Source: Polyangiaceae bacterium (GTDB lineage Bacteria; Myxococcota_A; Polyangia; Polyangiales; Polyangiaceae). Taken from it: a DNA stretch of 64,000 nucleotides. A program made the position numbers and the translations under genes. The DNA is taken from contig JABTUA010000002.1 in NCBI GenBank assembly GCA_015075635.1, positions 1,988,708-2,052,707 of the forward strand. The letters run 5' to 3'. This document shows, piece by piece, positions 43,356-49,908 of this stretch (the first letter of the stretch is position 1; every line of letters begins with the position of its first letter). The notes beneath the pieces were generated by a model. That model was not told where the DNA came from, made no database searches, and worked only from the letters and a program-made list of their open reading frames with translations.

Positions 43356-43886
43356 TCACGGAGCGAGCGCCGTGGCGATCGTGTCTATGCCGAGGAACAT
43401 CGGCATCGGCTCCGAAACCAGGAGGCCCTCGCGGACTCCTTCGAGCGCCTGGAAGCCGAGGGTCTCGTAGAAGCTCACCGCATCGGGCTTGGCGTCGGTC
43501 ACCACGCCCACGCAGCCGAGACGGTCTCGCTGCTCGAGCGCCAGGCCGAGCACGTGACGCAAGAGCGCCTTGCCGATGCCGAGTCCCCGAGCTCGCGCGT
43601 CGACGCCGAGGCGCGCCAGCCGCAAGACGGGAAGCGGGTAGCCCGGCAGTCGCTTCCGCAGGCGCGCGCTCGGTACGGAGGCGCGCTCGATCGAAGACGG
43701 GGCAACTGTGGCGAAGCCCACGATACGCCCTTCGACCAGCGCCACGTACGTGACCGCCAGGTGTAGCTTGAACTGATTCTGGCCAGCGTAGTGCTCGAAG
43801 AAGCGATCGAGATCGGCCTGACCACAGGAGAAGGCACTTCGATCGTCGTCCCGCGCGAGCGGACGAAGCTCAACGGTCCTGGCCAC
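43356..43886 (-). CDS. GNAT acetyltransferase, probable toxin of a TacT/AtaT-type pair
   Basis: 176 residues. The acetyl-CoA site LARLGVDARARGLGIGKALL (R-x-x-G-x-G/A) and the C-terminal FYETLGF motif are intact, as are LDRFF near the N-terminus and FATVAPSSI, typical of the tRNA-acetylating toxins TacT, AtaT and ItaT. These toxins acetylate the amino group of aminoacyl-tRNA and stop translation. The upstream RHH gene overlaps it by 17 bp, as in known tacAT operons. Aminoacyl-tRNA preference unknown. Confidence 0.85.
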   Translation of the reverse strand: MARTVELRPLARDDDRSAFSCGQADLDRFFEHYAGQNQFKLHLAVTYVALVEGRIVGFATVAPSSIERASVPSARLRKRLPGYPLPVLRLARLGVDARARGLGIGKALLRHVLGLALEQRDRLGCVGVVTDAKPDAVSFYETLGFQALEGVREGLLVSEPMPMFLGIDTIATALAP

Positions 43887-44145
43887 GCATCAGCTCGCGC
43901 AGCGCTGCGGTCGGCGCCGCCGGACTCTCGAGCAGCGTTACGACCCGATCGAACGCCTTGTCGTCGAGCACGACGCGCACCGGGATGAGCGCTTCGTCGG
44001 GCAGCTCCCGTCGCGCTTCCATGAAGTACAGCAGCGCTTGCTCGACCACGAAGTTCTTCTTGAGCCCGTGGCTCTCCGTGAAGCGATCGAGCCTGTCCTT
44101 CGTGGCGGCCGAAACCGTCGCCGAGATCTGCGATTGGTCGCTCAT
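43870..44145 (-). CDS. RHH/DUF1778 antitoxin of the GNAT toxin
   Basis: 91 residues from the ATG at 44145 (MSDQSQISATVSAATKD). A ribbon-helix-helix DNA-binding domain spans about residues 5-50 (ISATVSAATKDRLDRFTESHGLKKNFVVEQAL), followed by a toxin-neutralising tail. The longer frame up to 44187 is not needed. Members dimerise, bind the promoter and wrap the toxin with the C-terminus. A likely operator palindrome lies just upstream at 44174-44188. Confidence 0.83.
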   Translation of the reverse strand: MSDQSQISATVSAATKDRLDRFTESHGLKKNFVVEQALLYFMEARRELPDEALIPVRVVLDDKAFDRVVTLLESPAAPTAALRELMRGQDR

Positions 44146-44173
44146 CGTTGCCTCCATCGGCCGCCATGCGAAA

Positions 44174-44188
44174 CCATGTGTGACCATG
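44174..44188. promoter_or_regulatory. Candidate operator of the GNAT/RHH pair
   Basis: The inverted repeat CCATG-N5-CATGG lies about 30-45 bp upstream of the RHH start, where auto-repressing antitoxins usually bind. Short half-sites suit a ribbon-helix-helix dimer. No exact promoter boxes can be assigned. Confidence 0.4.
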
Positions 44189-44202
44189 GCAAAACTAGCT
44201 CG

Positions 44203-44322
44203 CTACCTGGACGAAGGCAAGCCCACGCTGAAAAGACTGGGGACCTTGGCCCGATGTTCTCGCCACCAGGCGTCGACGCGAAGTACCTGACGCCAAGCTC
44301 TCTTGGTGACGTTGATCCTCAC
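44203..44322 (-). pseudogene. Truncated ParE/RelE-type toxin gene
   Basis: 39 residues, starting with a GTG at 44322 that overlaps the antitoxin stop as GTGA. The start VRINVTKRAWRQVLRVDAWW and REHRAKVPSLF matches the first helices of ParE-type toxins (compare RAWWENNRDKASSLF in the intact toxin at 46713-47015). The frame then runs into VGLPSSR and a TAG, losing the beta-sheet and catalytic or gyrase-binding part. It is inactive as it stands; the antitoxin upstream is intact. Confidence 0.7.
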
Positions 44323-44555
44323 GTCCGCGTTCCGAGCGAGGCGATCACTTCCCTGAGCTCGCACACGTCGCCAGGATCGACCTCGGCGAGGCCTTCGTCG
44401 ATCGACTGCAGCAACTCCGCTCGCTCCTGCTCGTCCATGCGATCGTGCGGATCGGCCACGTGCAGGAGCACTTCCGCTTCAGCGCCCTCGGGTAGCTCCG
44501 TCGGCTCGTCGAGCACGATCTGCCCGTTCTTCACGTGCGCCTTCAGGGCGTTCAA
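44319..44555 (-). CDS. Antitoxin-like protein (copy 1) of the ParE-type pair
   Basis: 78 residues. The N-terminus MNALKAHVKNGQIVLDEP then ELPEG resembles AF2212/AbrB-like antitoxin beta-strands. The acidic C-terminal half should wrap the toxin. The first 20 residues are nearly identical to the antitoxin at 47017-47244, while the C-terminal parts differ, as their toxins do. Its own toxin is truncated, so this may be an orphan or decoy antitoxin. Confidence 0.7.
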   Translation of the reverse strand: MNALKAHVKNGQIVLDEPTELPEGAEAEVLLHVADPHDRMDEQERAELLQSIDEGLAEVDPGDVCELREVIASLGTRT

Positions 44556-44614
44556 ACGGTCGAGCGTGGCACCGCAGCCCGCACCGCCGAGCCCGCGCTC
44601 AGAGCCTCAGAGCC

Positions 44615-44789
44615 TCAGAACCTGCCGCCGTACCCCGCCCACGCGCCGTTCGGCCCGACGCGCACGTCGAGCGCCGCGGCCTCCTTCGGTGGCGCCTTCT
44701 TACCGGGCGCGAGCCACAGGTACGCCGCGGCGCCGATGGCGACCACGCCGACGCCGAGGGCGATGTCGCCGATCAGACGCTTCTGCTTG
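44615..44789 (-). pseudogene. Duplicated 3' end of the PEGA-type gene
   Basis: Encodes KQKRLIGDIALGVGVVAIG through GPNGAWAGYGGRF, identical in sequence to the last 57 residues of the gene at 47297-48181. DNA identity runs on through the downstream antitoxin start and stops abruptly at 44789 (47471 in the full copy). Upstream of the break the sequence is unrelated. This is a truncated duplicate. Confidence 0.88.
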
Positions 44790-45221
44790 CTGTCCTGCCT
44801 CCCCTGCCAGGTGCTCGCCGCGCTCCGCGCGGCTCCGCGCCCGTCTGTCCCCTCCTTATCCGTGCTCGCGCCGGCCTCGCTGCAAGGAAGCATCGGCTGG
44901 CCTCGGCGTGGAACTGATGAAGTGGAAGTTGCGCGCGGCCGGCGCTGCGCGCGGATGGAGGGGACGCGCCGTTCCGAGGCTGGTTGCGCCCACGCGCGAC
45001 GCCAGCCGCAGAGTCTCGGCCGGCGCGGCGGGCGCGGCCGCGCCGGCCCTCACCACGCGACACCTCGGGCGCTGCTCGTCACTGCGGCCGTGTAATGGTG
45101 CGTTTGGCCTCGACGGCGGGAGCTCGGCGAGACGCAGCCCGACTTCCACGCGGGGCAGCGAGGTGCACCGATGGACCGCCCGCCGCGGGCCAACGCGCCA
45201 TTACTCGGACCGCGGCTGCGT
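44790..45221. other. Non-coding stretch with a fold-back repeat
   Basis: No supported gene. TAATGGTGCGTTTGGCC at 45093-45109 pairs with 45188-45203, and the flanks (GCGGCCG, GCGGTCCG) also pair, giving an imperfect stem of about 30 bp across a 78-bp centre. Left of it lies GC-rich sequence of unknown origin between the duplication break point and the repeat. Confidence 0.5.
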
Positions 45222-45551
45222 TCACCGTGCCCTGGCGGCGCGCCTGATGGCTTGGAGAATACCCACCACGGCGACGGCAGCCAGAACGCCGTCGCCGCTG
45301 GGCCCAGCAACCATGGCGCAACCAGCGCAACCGCCGTGGTGCGGAGCATTCCCGTTCGTGTCGGCTGCATCCTGCTGCCCGGTCCGGCGTCCTTCGTAGT
45401 TTGGCCCCCACTCGGGTGTGATCTCGAGACAATCCTTGTTGGTCCGGCAATCGAGCACGCACTGCGGCGGGCAAGCTCCCGCGTCGTCTCGACACGCGCA
45501 GTAGAAGAAGCCCCCATCCTGGCCACCATCGTGCACGTCACCGTCGTTCAC
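45222..45551 (-). CDS. Small Cys-rich protein with MYXO-CTERM-like tail, coupled to the RHS module
   Basis: 109 residues from a GTG at 45551 that overlaps the RHS module's restored stop as GTGA (45548-45551). The middle has six clustered Cys (CACRDDAGACPPQCVLDC, then C). The C-terminus has GGCAGC, a hydrophobic segment (DGVLAAVAVVGILQAI) and RRAARAR. A Cys motif, a helix and a basic end form the layout of MYXO-CTERM sorting tails that anchor proteins to the myxobacterial surface. Immediate coupling to a toxin-like RHS C-terminus suggests an immunity or companion protein; that is inference. No N-terminal signal peptide is visible. Confidence 0.6.
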   Translation of the reverse strand: MNDGDVHDGGQDGGFFYCACRDDAGACPPQCVLDCRTNKDCLEITPEWGPNYEGRRTGQQDAADTNGNAPHHGGCAGCAMVAGPSGDGVLAAVAVVGILQAIRRAARAR

Positions 45552-45654
45552 TTGGTCGTCGACCCCTGTTGACTGCCTGCGCCCCAACCCTGAGCCTTCT
45601 GCTGCTCGATCCACTGGAAGTGCTGGTCAGCAAGCTGAACCATCTTCGGGTCCA

Positions 45655-46437
45655 TCAGCATCCGCGAGAAGTCCTGTCCCGCCCCCCCCCCGAAACGCCC
45701 GGGAACACCTCGCCGAGAAGCTGCTTCCGGAGTTCCCCTGTCAGGCCGACACGGCCCACCAGCTTGGCACCCGGTTTCCCCTCAGCGTCATACGTTTGAT
45801 ACGACATCGCCCGAACTTCGACGTCCATTCGCGCCTCGTACTGCTTCGAGAGTTCGTAGAGACCGCCGTAGCGTCCGGGAGTCTTTACCTTCTCCGAGAA
45901 TTCCATGTACGTCTGCACCCAGTGCTCCACCTGGTACGCGACGGTCTCGTGCAATAGCGACGCAGTCGTTCGGCTGTGCTTGATCAGGTCGCTGTGTGCG
46001 GAACCTAGCTGTCCGATCGCCTTTGCCTTGAAGGTGTCCGACGCCTTGCTCGGCAACGAGCGGTGCGTTACCTCATGCACGAACGTAGTGAGACTGCCCA
46101 TGCCACCGCGCACTTTGGGGCCGAGGCTGCGCCAGGAGCTCGCCTTCATCGAGATTTGCCCACGGTAGTACAGCCCTTCGCCCGCGAAGTTCTCCCGAAG
46201 AGTGCCGAAGTTCGTTGGCGCTGGCCGGAAAAACTGGGTCGACAGACTGCGGCTCTCCATCAGCTTCAGGGCGTTCGCGGCTGCTGCCTCGCAAACTCCC
46301 CCGCACGGGCGCGCAGGCTCTTCGCCCGCGAGCCCGAATGGATCTATCGCTTGCAGCGCCTTCCCGCTGACATACGCGTACACGTTCGGTTCACGCGACT
46401 GCGTAGGCGTGTGGACCTCCAACGGATCCGCACTCAC
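45655..46437 (-). CDS. RHS-repeat core end with HExxH (zincin-like) C-terminal domain, frame broken at G10
   Basis: 260 residues from a GTG at 46437, but the frame is open upstream to about 46578 and includes FTGKEEDVEVGLQYFGKRYYAP and LNRWVSADP, the RHS-associated core (with NVYAYVSGKALQAIDPFGL ending it). No usable start lies before that, so the RHS body is missing. After the DPFGL cleavage-type boundary comes a variable domain with FVHEVTHRSLP (HExxH) and a later LLHETVAYQVEH. The frame ends soon after a G10 tract; one more G would continue to QWIEQQKAQGWG and stop at 45548. Either a relic, a phase-variable toxin, or a sequencing slip. Confidence 0.75.
   Translation of the reverse strand: MSADPLEVHTPTQSREPNVYAYVSGKALQAIDPFGLAGEEPARPCGGVCEAAAANALKLMESRSLSTQFFRPAPTNFGTLRENFAGEGLYYRGQISMKASSWRSLGPKVRGGMGSLTTFVHEVTHRSLPSKASDTFKAKAIGQLGSAHSDLIKHSRTTASLLHETVAYQVEHWVQTYMEFSEKVKTPGRYGGLYELSKQYEARMDVEVRAMSYQTYDAEGKPGAKLVGRVGLTGELRKQLLGEVFPGVSGGGRDRTSRGC
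45682..45691. repeat. C10/G10 homopolymer in the RHS module
   Basis: Ten C on the plus strand, within codons for the GGG stretch before the protein end. Changing it to 11 (or 8) restores a frame that runs 43 further residues to a stop at 45548, which overlaps the next gene's start. Confidence 0.8.
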
Positions 46438-46712
46438 CCACCGGTTCAGCGCTGGCGCGTAGTACCTCTTCCCGAAGTACTGGAGGCCGACCTCGACGTC
46501 CTCTTCCTTCCCTGTGAAGCTCGACTCCGACGCGAGCGCGCAGCGCGCATCTCGGGTTTCCCGGGCGCGATTCGCAGCTTAGAAAGTCAGAGACCAGAGG
46601 CGAGGTCCTCGCTCGGCGACGAAAACCCCTGACGCGAGTTTCAGCCTAGCTTCGTGCTCGCCGAGACGCGAGCGCCGACGCGCACGCGCACGGGGACGCG
46701 TGTTTTCGGCGG

Positions 46713-47015
46713 CTAAGGGGAGAAGTCGGGCGCGGTCCCGCCCTGCGCGTTCCACACCGTGACGACGTCCACGTCGCCGGCAGCGTCGATGCGGTAGTAC
46801 ACGTGAGTCCGAGTCTTGGGCATCAGTAAACGCCAGACGAGCTCGCCGGTTTCGACGGCGTATCGCTGGCCCTCGCGTGGTGCTCGGCGCAGCTTGATCA
46901 CCACTTCGCGAAGCTCATCTCGGAAGAGCGATGAAGCCTTGTCTCGATTGTTCTCCCACCAGGCGCGTTTCTCGCGGATCGCGTCGCGCGCTTCGGGAGC
47001 AAAACGGACGATCAC
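46713..47015 (-). CDS. ParE/RelE-family toxin
   Basis: 100 residues. The ParE/RelE fold is recognisable by VRFAPEARDAIREKRAWWENNR, VIKLRRAPREGQRY, LLMPKTRTHVYYRID and the final VDVVTVWNAQGG. ParE poisons gyrase; RelE cuts ribosome-bound mRNA; the sequence does not decide. It starts 1 bp after the antitoxin stop, forming an antitoxin-first operon. It is intact, unlike the copy at 44203-44322. Confidence 0.83.
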   Translation of the reverse strand: MIVRFAPEARDAIREKRAWWENNRDKASSLFRDELREVVIKLRRAPREGQRYAVETGELVWRLLMPKTRTHVYYRIDAAGDVDVVTVWNAQGGTAPDFSP

Positions 47016-47016
47016 G

Positions 47017-47244
47017 TCAGCGCTCGAGCTCGGCCAGGACCTCGTCCGCGTCGATCAGCTCGCCAGCGTTGGCCTGCGCGAGGCCGCGCCGAATAGACCG
47101 GTGCAGCGCTGCGCGCTCGTCGTCGTTCAGCGAGTCTCCGCTCGAGTCACACAGGTACACGCTGACGGGCATTCCCTCGGCGAGCTCCGCCGGCTCGTCG
47201 AGCACGATCTGCCCGTTCTTCACGTGCGCCTTCAGAGCGTCCAT
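47017..47244 (-). CDS. Antitoxin (copy 2) of the ParE/RelE toxin
   Basis: 75 residues. MDALKAHVKNGQIVLDEP then ELAEG matches copy 1 at 44319-44555. The second half (DDERAALHRSIRRGLAQA, then DADEVLAELER) is acidic and helical, the usual toxin-wrapping part. It sits 52 bp after the stop of the PEGA-type gene on the same strand and probably has its own promoter there, a segment also shared by the two copies. Confidence 0.78.
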   Translation of the reverse strand: MDALKAHVKNGQIVLDEPAELAEGMPVSVYLCDSSGDSLNDDERAALHRSIRRGLAQANAGELIDADEVLAELER

Positions 47245-47296
47245 ACGGCCGAGCGTAGCACCGCCCCGCGCACACGCCGAGCCCGCGCTCAGAGCC

Positions 47297-48181
47297 TCAG
47301 AACCTGCCGCCGTACCCCGCCCACGCGCCGTTCGGTCCCACGCGCACGTCGAGCGCCGCGGCCTCCTTCGGTGGCGCCTTCTTACCGGGCGCGAGCCACA
47401 GGTACGCCGCGGCGCCGATGGCGACCACGCCGACGCCGAGGGCGATGTCGCCGATCAGACGCTTCTGCTTGATCGAGTCCACGTCGCCCTGCGGGCAGTT
47501 CGGCTCGCAGCCCTTGGACTCGAGATCGCTCTCCGCGGAGCTCGCTCCGAGCCAGAAGTAGGCGGTGCCGCCGAGGGCGAGCAGGCCCACGCCGCCGAGC
47601 ACGTAGCTCAGGGTCGGCGGCCCGCCGGTGCCGCTGGCCTTCGGCTCGGGCTCCGGCTCGGGCTCCGGCTCGGGGCCGGCGGCCGGCGGCTGGTCGTCCT
47701 TCTTCTTGGCGAAGCTGACCTCGATGGTCTTGTTCTTCTGGCCCTGGCGCAGGATCAGCTCCTGCTCCACCGGCTCCTCGCCGGCGTACTCGAGCGTGAG
47801 CTTGTGCGTGCCGGGATCGACCTCGATGGCCTTCACGTCGAGCTTCTCCGCCACGACCTCGCCGTCGATGCTCACCTTGACGTCGAAGGTCTCCTTGCCG
47901 TCGGGACCCTTGGCCTCGATCACGATGGAGGGCAGCGCGGCGTTCACCTCGTCGAGCCACGCCACGCAGTCCTTCTTCACCGCCGCCAGGCACTCGTCCT
48001 TGGCGCACAAGATCAGCTGCTCGCGTGCCTTCTTGAAGGAGCTCGACGCCTTCAGCTTCTGCGCCTCCACGTAGGCGGCGGCGCACTCCTTCTTCCCGGC
48101 CAGGGCCGGCGGCGCCACGCACACGCCGGAGAGGGCCGCCAGCGCGGCGAGCCCGATGAGTCCGAGTCCGTTCCTGTTCAT
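47297..48181 (-). CDS. PEGA-like envelope protein with two membrane helices
   Basis: 294 residues from the ATG at 48181. Sec signal peptide (ending near PPALA), a helical N-domain with four Cys, a PEGA-like beta domain (about 90-165: VKVSIDGEVVAEKLDVKAIEVDPGTHKLTLEY), a Glu/Pro-repeat linker (PEPEPEPEPEP), and two membrane helices (LSYVLGGVGLLALGGTAYFWL and IGDIALGVGVVAIGAAAYLWL) separated by a Cys loop, then a short tail GYGGRF. Starts 1 bp after the kinase stop, mirroring the kinase/PEGA pair at 6365-8745. Its last 57 codons are duplicated at 44615-44789. Confidence 0.82.
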   Translation of the reverse strand: MNRNGLGLIGLAALAALSGVCVAPPALAGKKECAAAYVEAQKLKASSSFKKAREQLILCAKDECLAAVKKDCVAWLDEVNAALPSIVIEAKGPDGKETFDVKVSIDGEVVAEKLDVKAIEVDPGTHKLTLEYAGEEPVEQELILRQGQKNKTIEVSFAKKKDDQPPAAGPEPEPEPEPEPKASGTGGPPTLSYVLGGVGLLALGGTAYFWLGASSAESDLESKGCEPNCPQGDVDSIKQKRLIGDIALGVGVVAIGAAAYLWLAPGKKAPPKEAAALDVRVGPNGAWAGYGGRF

Positions 48182-48182
48182 G

Positions 48183-49892
48183 TCACAAACACTCCGGCTT
48201 GATGTGCTTGATGCCGCTGCTGTCCACGTAGAACGGCGAGTCGCAGCCCTTGGGCGGCTTCGCGGTGGCCGTCGCCTTGGCGCTGGTCGTGGGCTTGGCG
48301 CTGGTCGTGGGCGGGGTCGGCTTGGTCTCCGGCTTCGCCTCGGGCTTGGCCTCGGCCACCGGCTTCTTCTCGGCCGGCGGCGGCTCGGGCTTGGCCTCGG
48401 CGGGCGGGATGTCCACGACCGGGATGGCGCTCGCTTCCGCTGGGGCCGCGGGCGGCGGCGTGGGTGCGGCGGGCGCGGCAGGCGTCGTCGCGGCGGCGGT
48501 GTCCCCCTCGACTCCCGACTCCGGCGCCCGCGAGCGCGCGCGCAGCCAGAACAGCAGCATGATGACCGAGAGCCCGAACACGGCGGAGATGGCCACCGAG
48601 GCCAGGATGATCTTGAGCTTCGAGGTCGGCGCGGGCGCCGCGGGCGCCGCGGCGGGGCCCGGCCACGCGGCGGCGGGAGCCTGCGGCAGCTGATACGCCG
48701 GCTGCGACGCTTCGTGTGCCAAGAGTGACGGGTGCAAGGCAAACGAGACCGAGCTCTCCGGCAGGCTGGTTGGCGGGGGCAGCGGCCGGCCGGGCGACGA
48801 GACGCTCGACTGGGTGACGCCGGAGCGCGAGGCGTCGTAGCGCGGTGGCTCGTGGAAGATCTGCGGGCCCGCCTCGTCGTGCAGTGACACGCGCACGGCG
48901 CTCGTGCTCTCCATCTCGCGCACGCGGGCGGCGCGGATCGCCAGCGTCTCGGCGCCCACGGACTGCACCCACTCGGCGACCTCGTAGGGCGAGGCGACGC
49001 CGATGGTGCGCTCCAGGTGGATGGCGAGCTCGCGGGCCGTGCTCCAGCGCTCGGCGGGGTCCATCGCCAGCCCGCGCATCACCAGGGCGTCCACCTCCGG
49101 CGGCGTCCCGGGGTGCAGCGTGGAGGGCGCAGGAAAACCGCCGGCCAGCACCGCCGCCAGCACCTGCCCCTCGTTCAGGCCGTGGATCAGCCGGCGGCCG
49201 GCCAGCCCCTCCCACATCACCGCGGCCGCGGCGTAGATGTCCGTGCGCCGATCGACCGCGTCGCCGCGGATCTGCTCCGGCGCCATGTAGGCGAGCTTGC
49301 CCTTCAGCTGGCCGTCGCGGGTGTTCTGAAGGCGGCCGGCGGCCTTGGCCACGCCGAAATCGAGCACGCGCGCCACGCCGTCCACGCCTACCAGGATGTT
49401 CTGCGGCGAGACGTCGCGGTGCACGATGCCCAGGGGACGCCCGTGCTCGTCCGTGGCCTCGTGCGCGGCGTGTAGGCCGTGCAGCGTGTTGACCAGGATG
49501 CTCGCCAGGACCCGCGGCGCCACCGGCACGCCCTTGATCCGGGTGGCCTTGAGCAGGTGCGAGAAGCTCTCGCCCTGCACGTAGTCCAGGACCAGGAACA
49601 CCTCGCCCTCGGCGGCGACCACGTCCAGCGTAGCGACCACGTTCGGGTGCTGGATGCGCGCGGCGAGCCGCGCCTCGTCCAGGAACATGCTGACGAACTC
49701 GGGATCCCGCGCCAGGTGCGGGTGCAGCCGCTTGATGGCCACCGTCTTGGAGAAGCCGACGGGCCCGAGCATGCGCCCGAGGTGCACCGTGGCCATGCCG
49801 CCCGCCGCGATCTCGTCGAAGAGCGCGTAGCGACCGAGCAGGCGCTCGGTCCCGGGTCCGGTTCCTCCTGTCATCGGCGGCCCATGCTGCAT
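48183..49892 (-). CDS. Membrane-anchored Ser/Thr protein kinase
   Basis: 569 residues. Kinase motifs: AAGGMATVH glycine loop (29-37), Lys54 in VAIKRL, HRDVSPQN with Asp160, DFG with Asp178, MAPEQIRGD. HRDVSPQN instead of HRDLKPQN is frequent in myxobacterial kinases. A Ser/Pro-rich juxtamembrane segment, one helix (IILASVAISAVFGLSVIMLLFWL) and a Pro/Ala/Lys-rich tail follow. The tail ends in a small C-terminal segment with two Cys. Last-but-one gene of the 59.2>47.3 kb run, so it may read out or control the surface lipoproteins encoded upstream. Confidence 0.93.
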   Translation of the reverse strand: MQHGPPMTGGTGPGTERLLGRYALFDEIAAGGMATVHLGRMLGPVGFSKTVAIKRLHPHLARDPEFVSMFLDEARLAARIQHPNVVATLDVVAAEGEVFLVLDYVQGESFSHLLKATRIKGVPVAPRVLASILVNTLHGLHAAHEATDEHGRPLGIVHRDVSPQNILVGVDGVARVLDFGVAKAAGRLQNTRDGQLKGKLAYMAPEQIRGDAVDRRTDIYAAAAVMWEGLAGRRLIHGLNEGQVLAAVLAGGFPAPSTLHPGTPPEVDALVMRGLAMDPAERWSTARELAIHLERTIGVASPYEVAEWVQSVGAETLAIRAARVREMESTSAVRVSLHDEAGPQIFHEPPRYDASRSGVTQSSVSSPGRPLPPPTSLPESSVSFALHPSLLAHEASQPAYQLPQAPAAAWPGPAAAPAAPAPTSKLKIILASVAISAVFGLSVIMLLFWLRARSRAPESGVEGDTAAATTPAAPAAPTPPPAAPAEASAIPVVDIPPAEAKPEPPPAEKKPVAEAKPEAKPETKPTPPTTSAKPTTSAKATATAKPPKGCDSPFYVDSSGIKHIKPECL

Positions 49893-49908
49893 TCTCTTCC
49901 GGCTCTCC

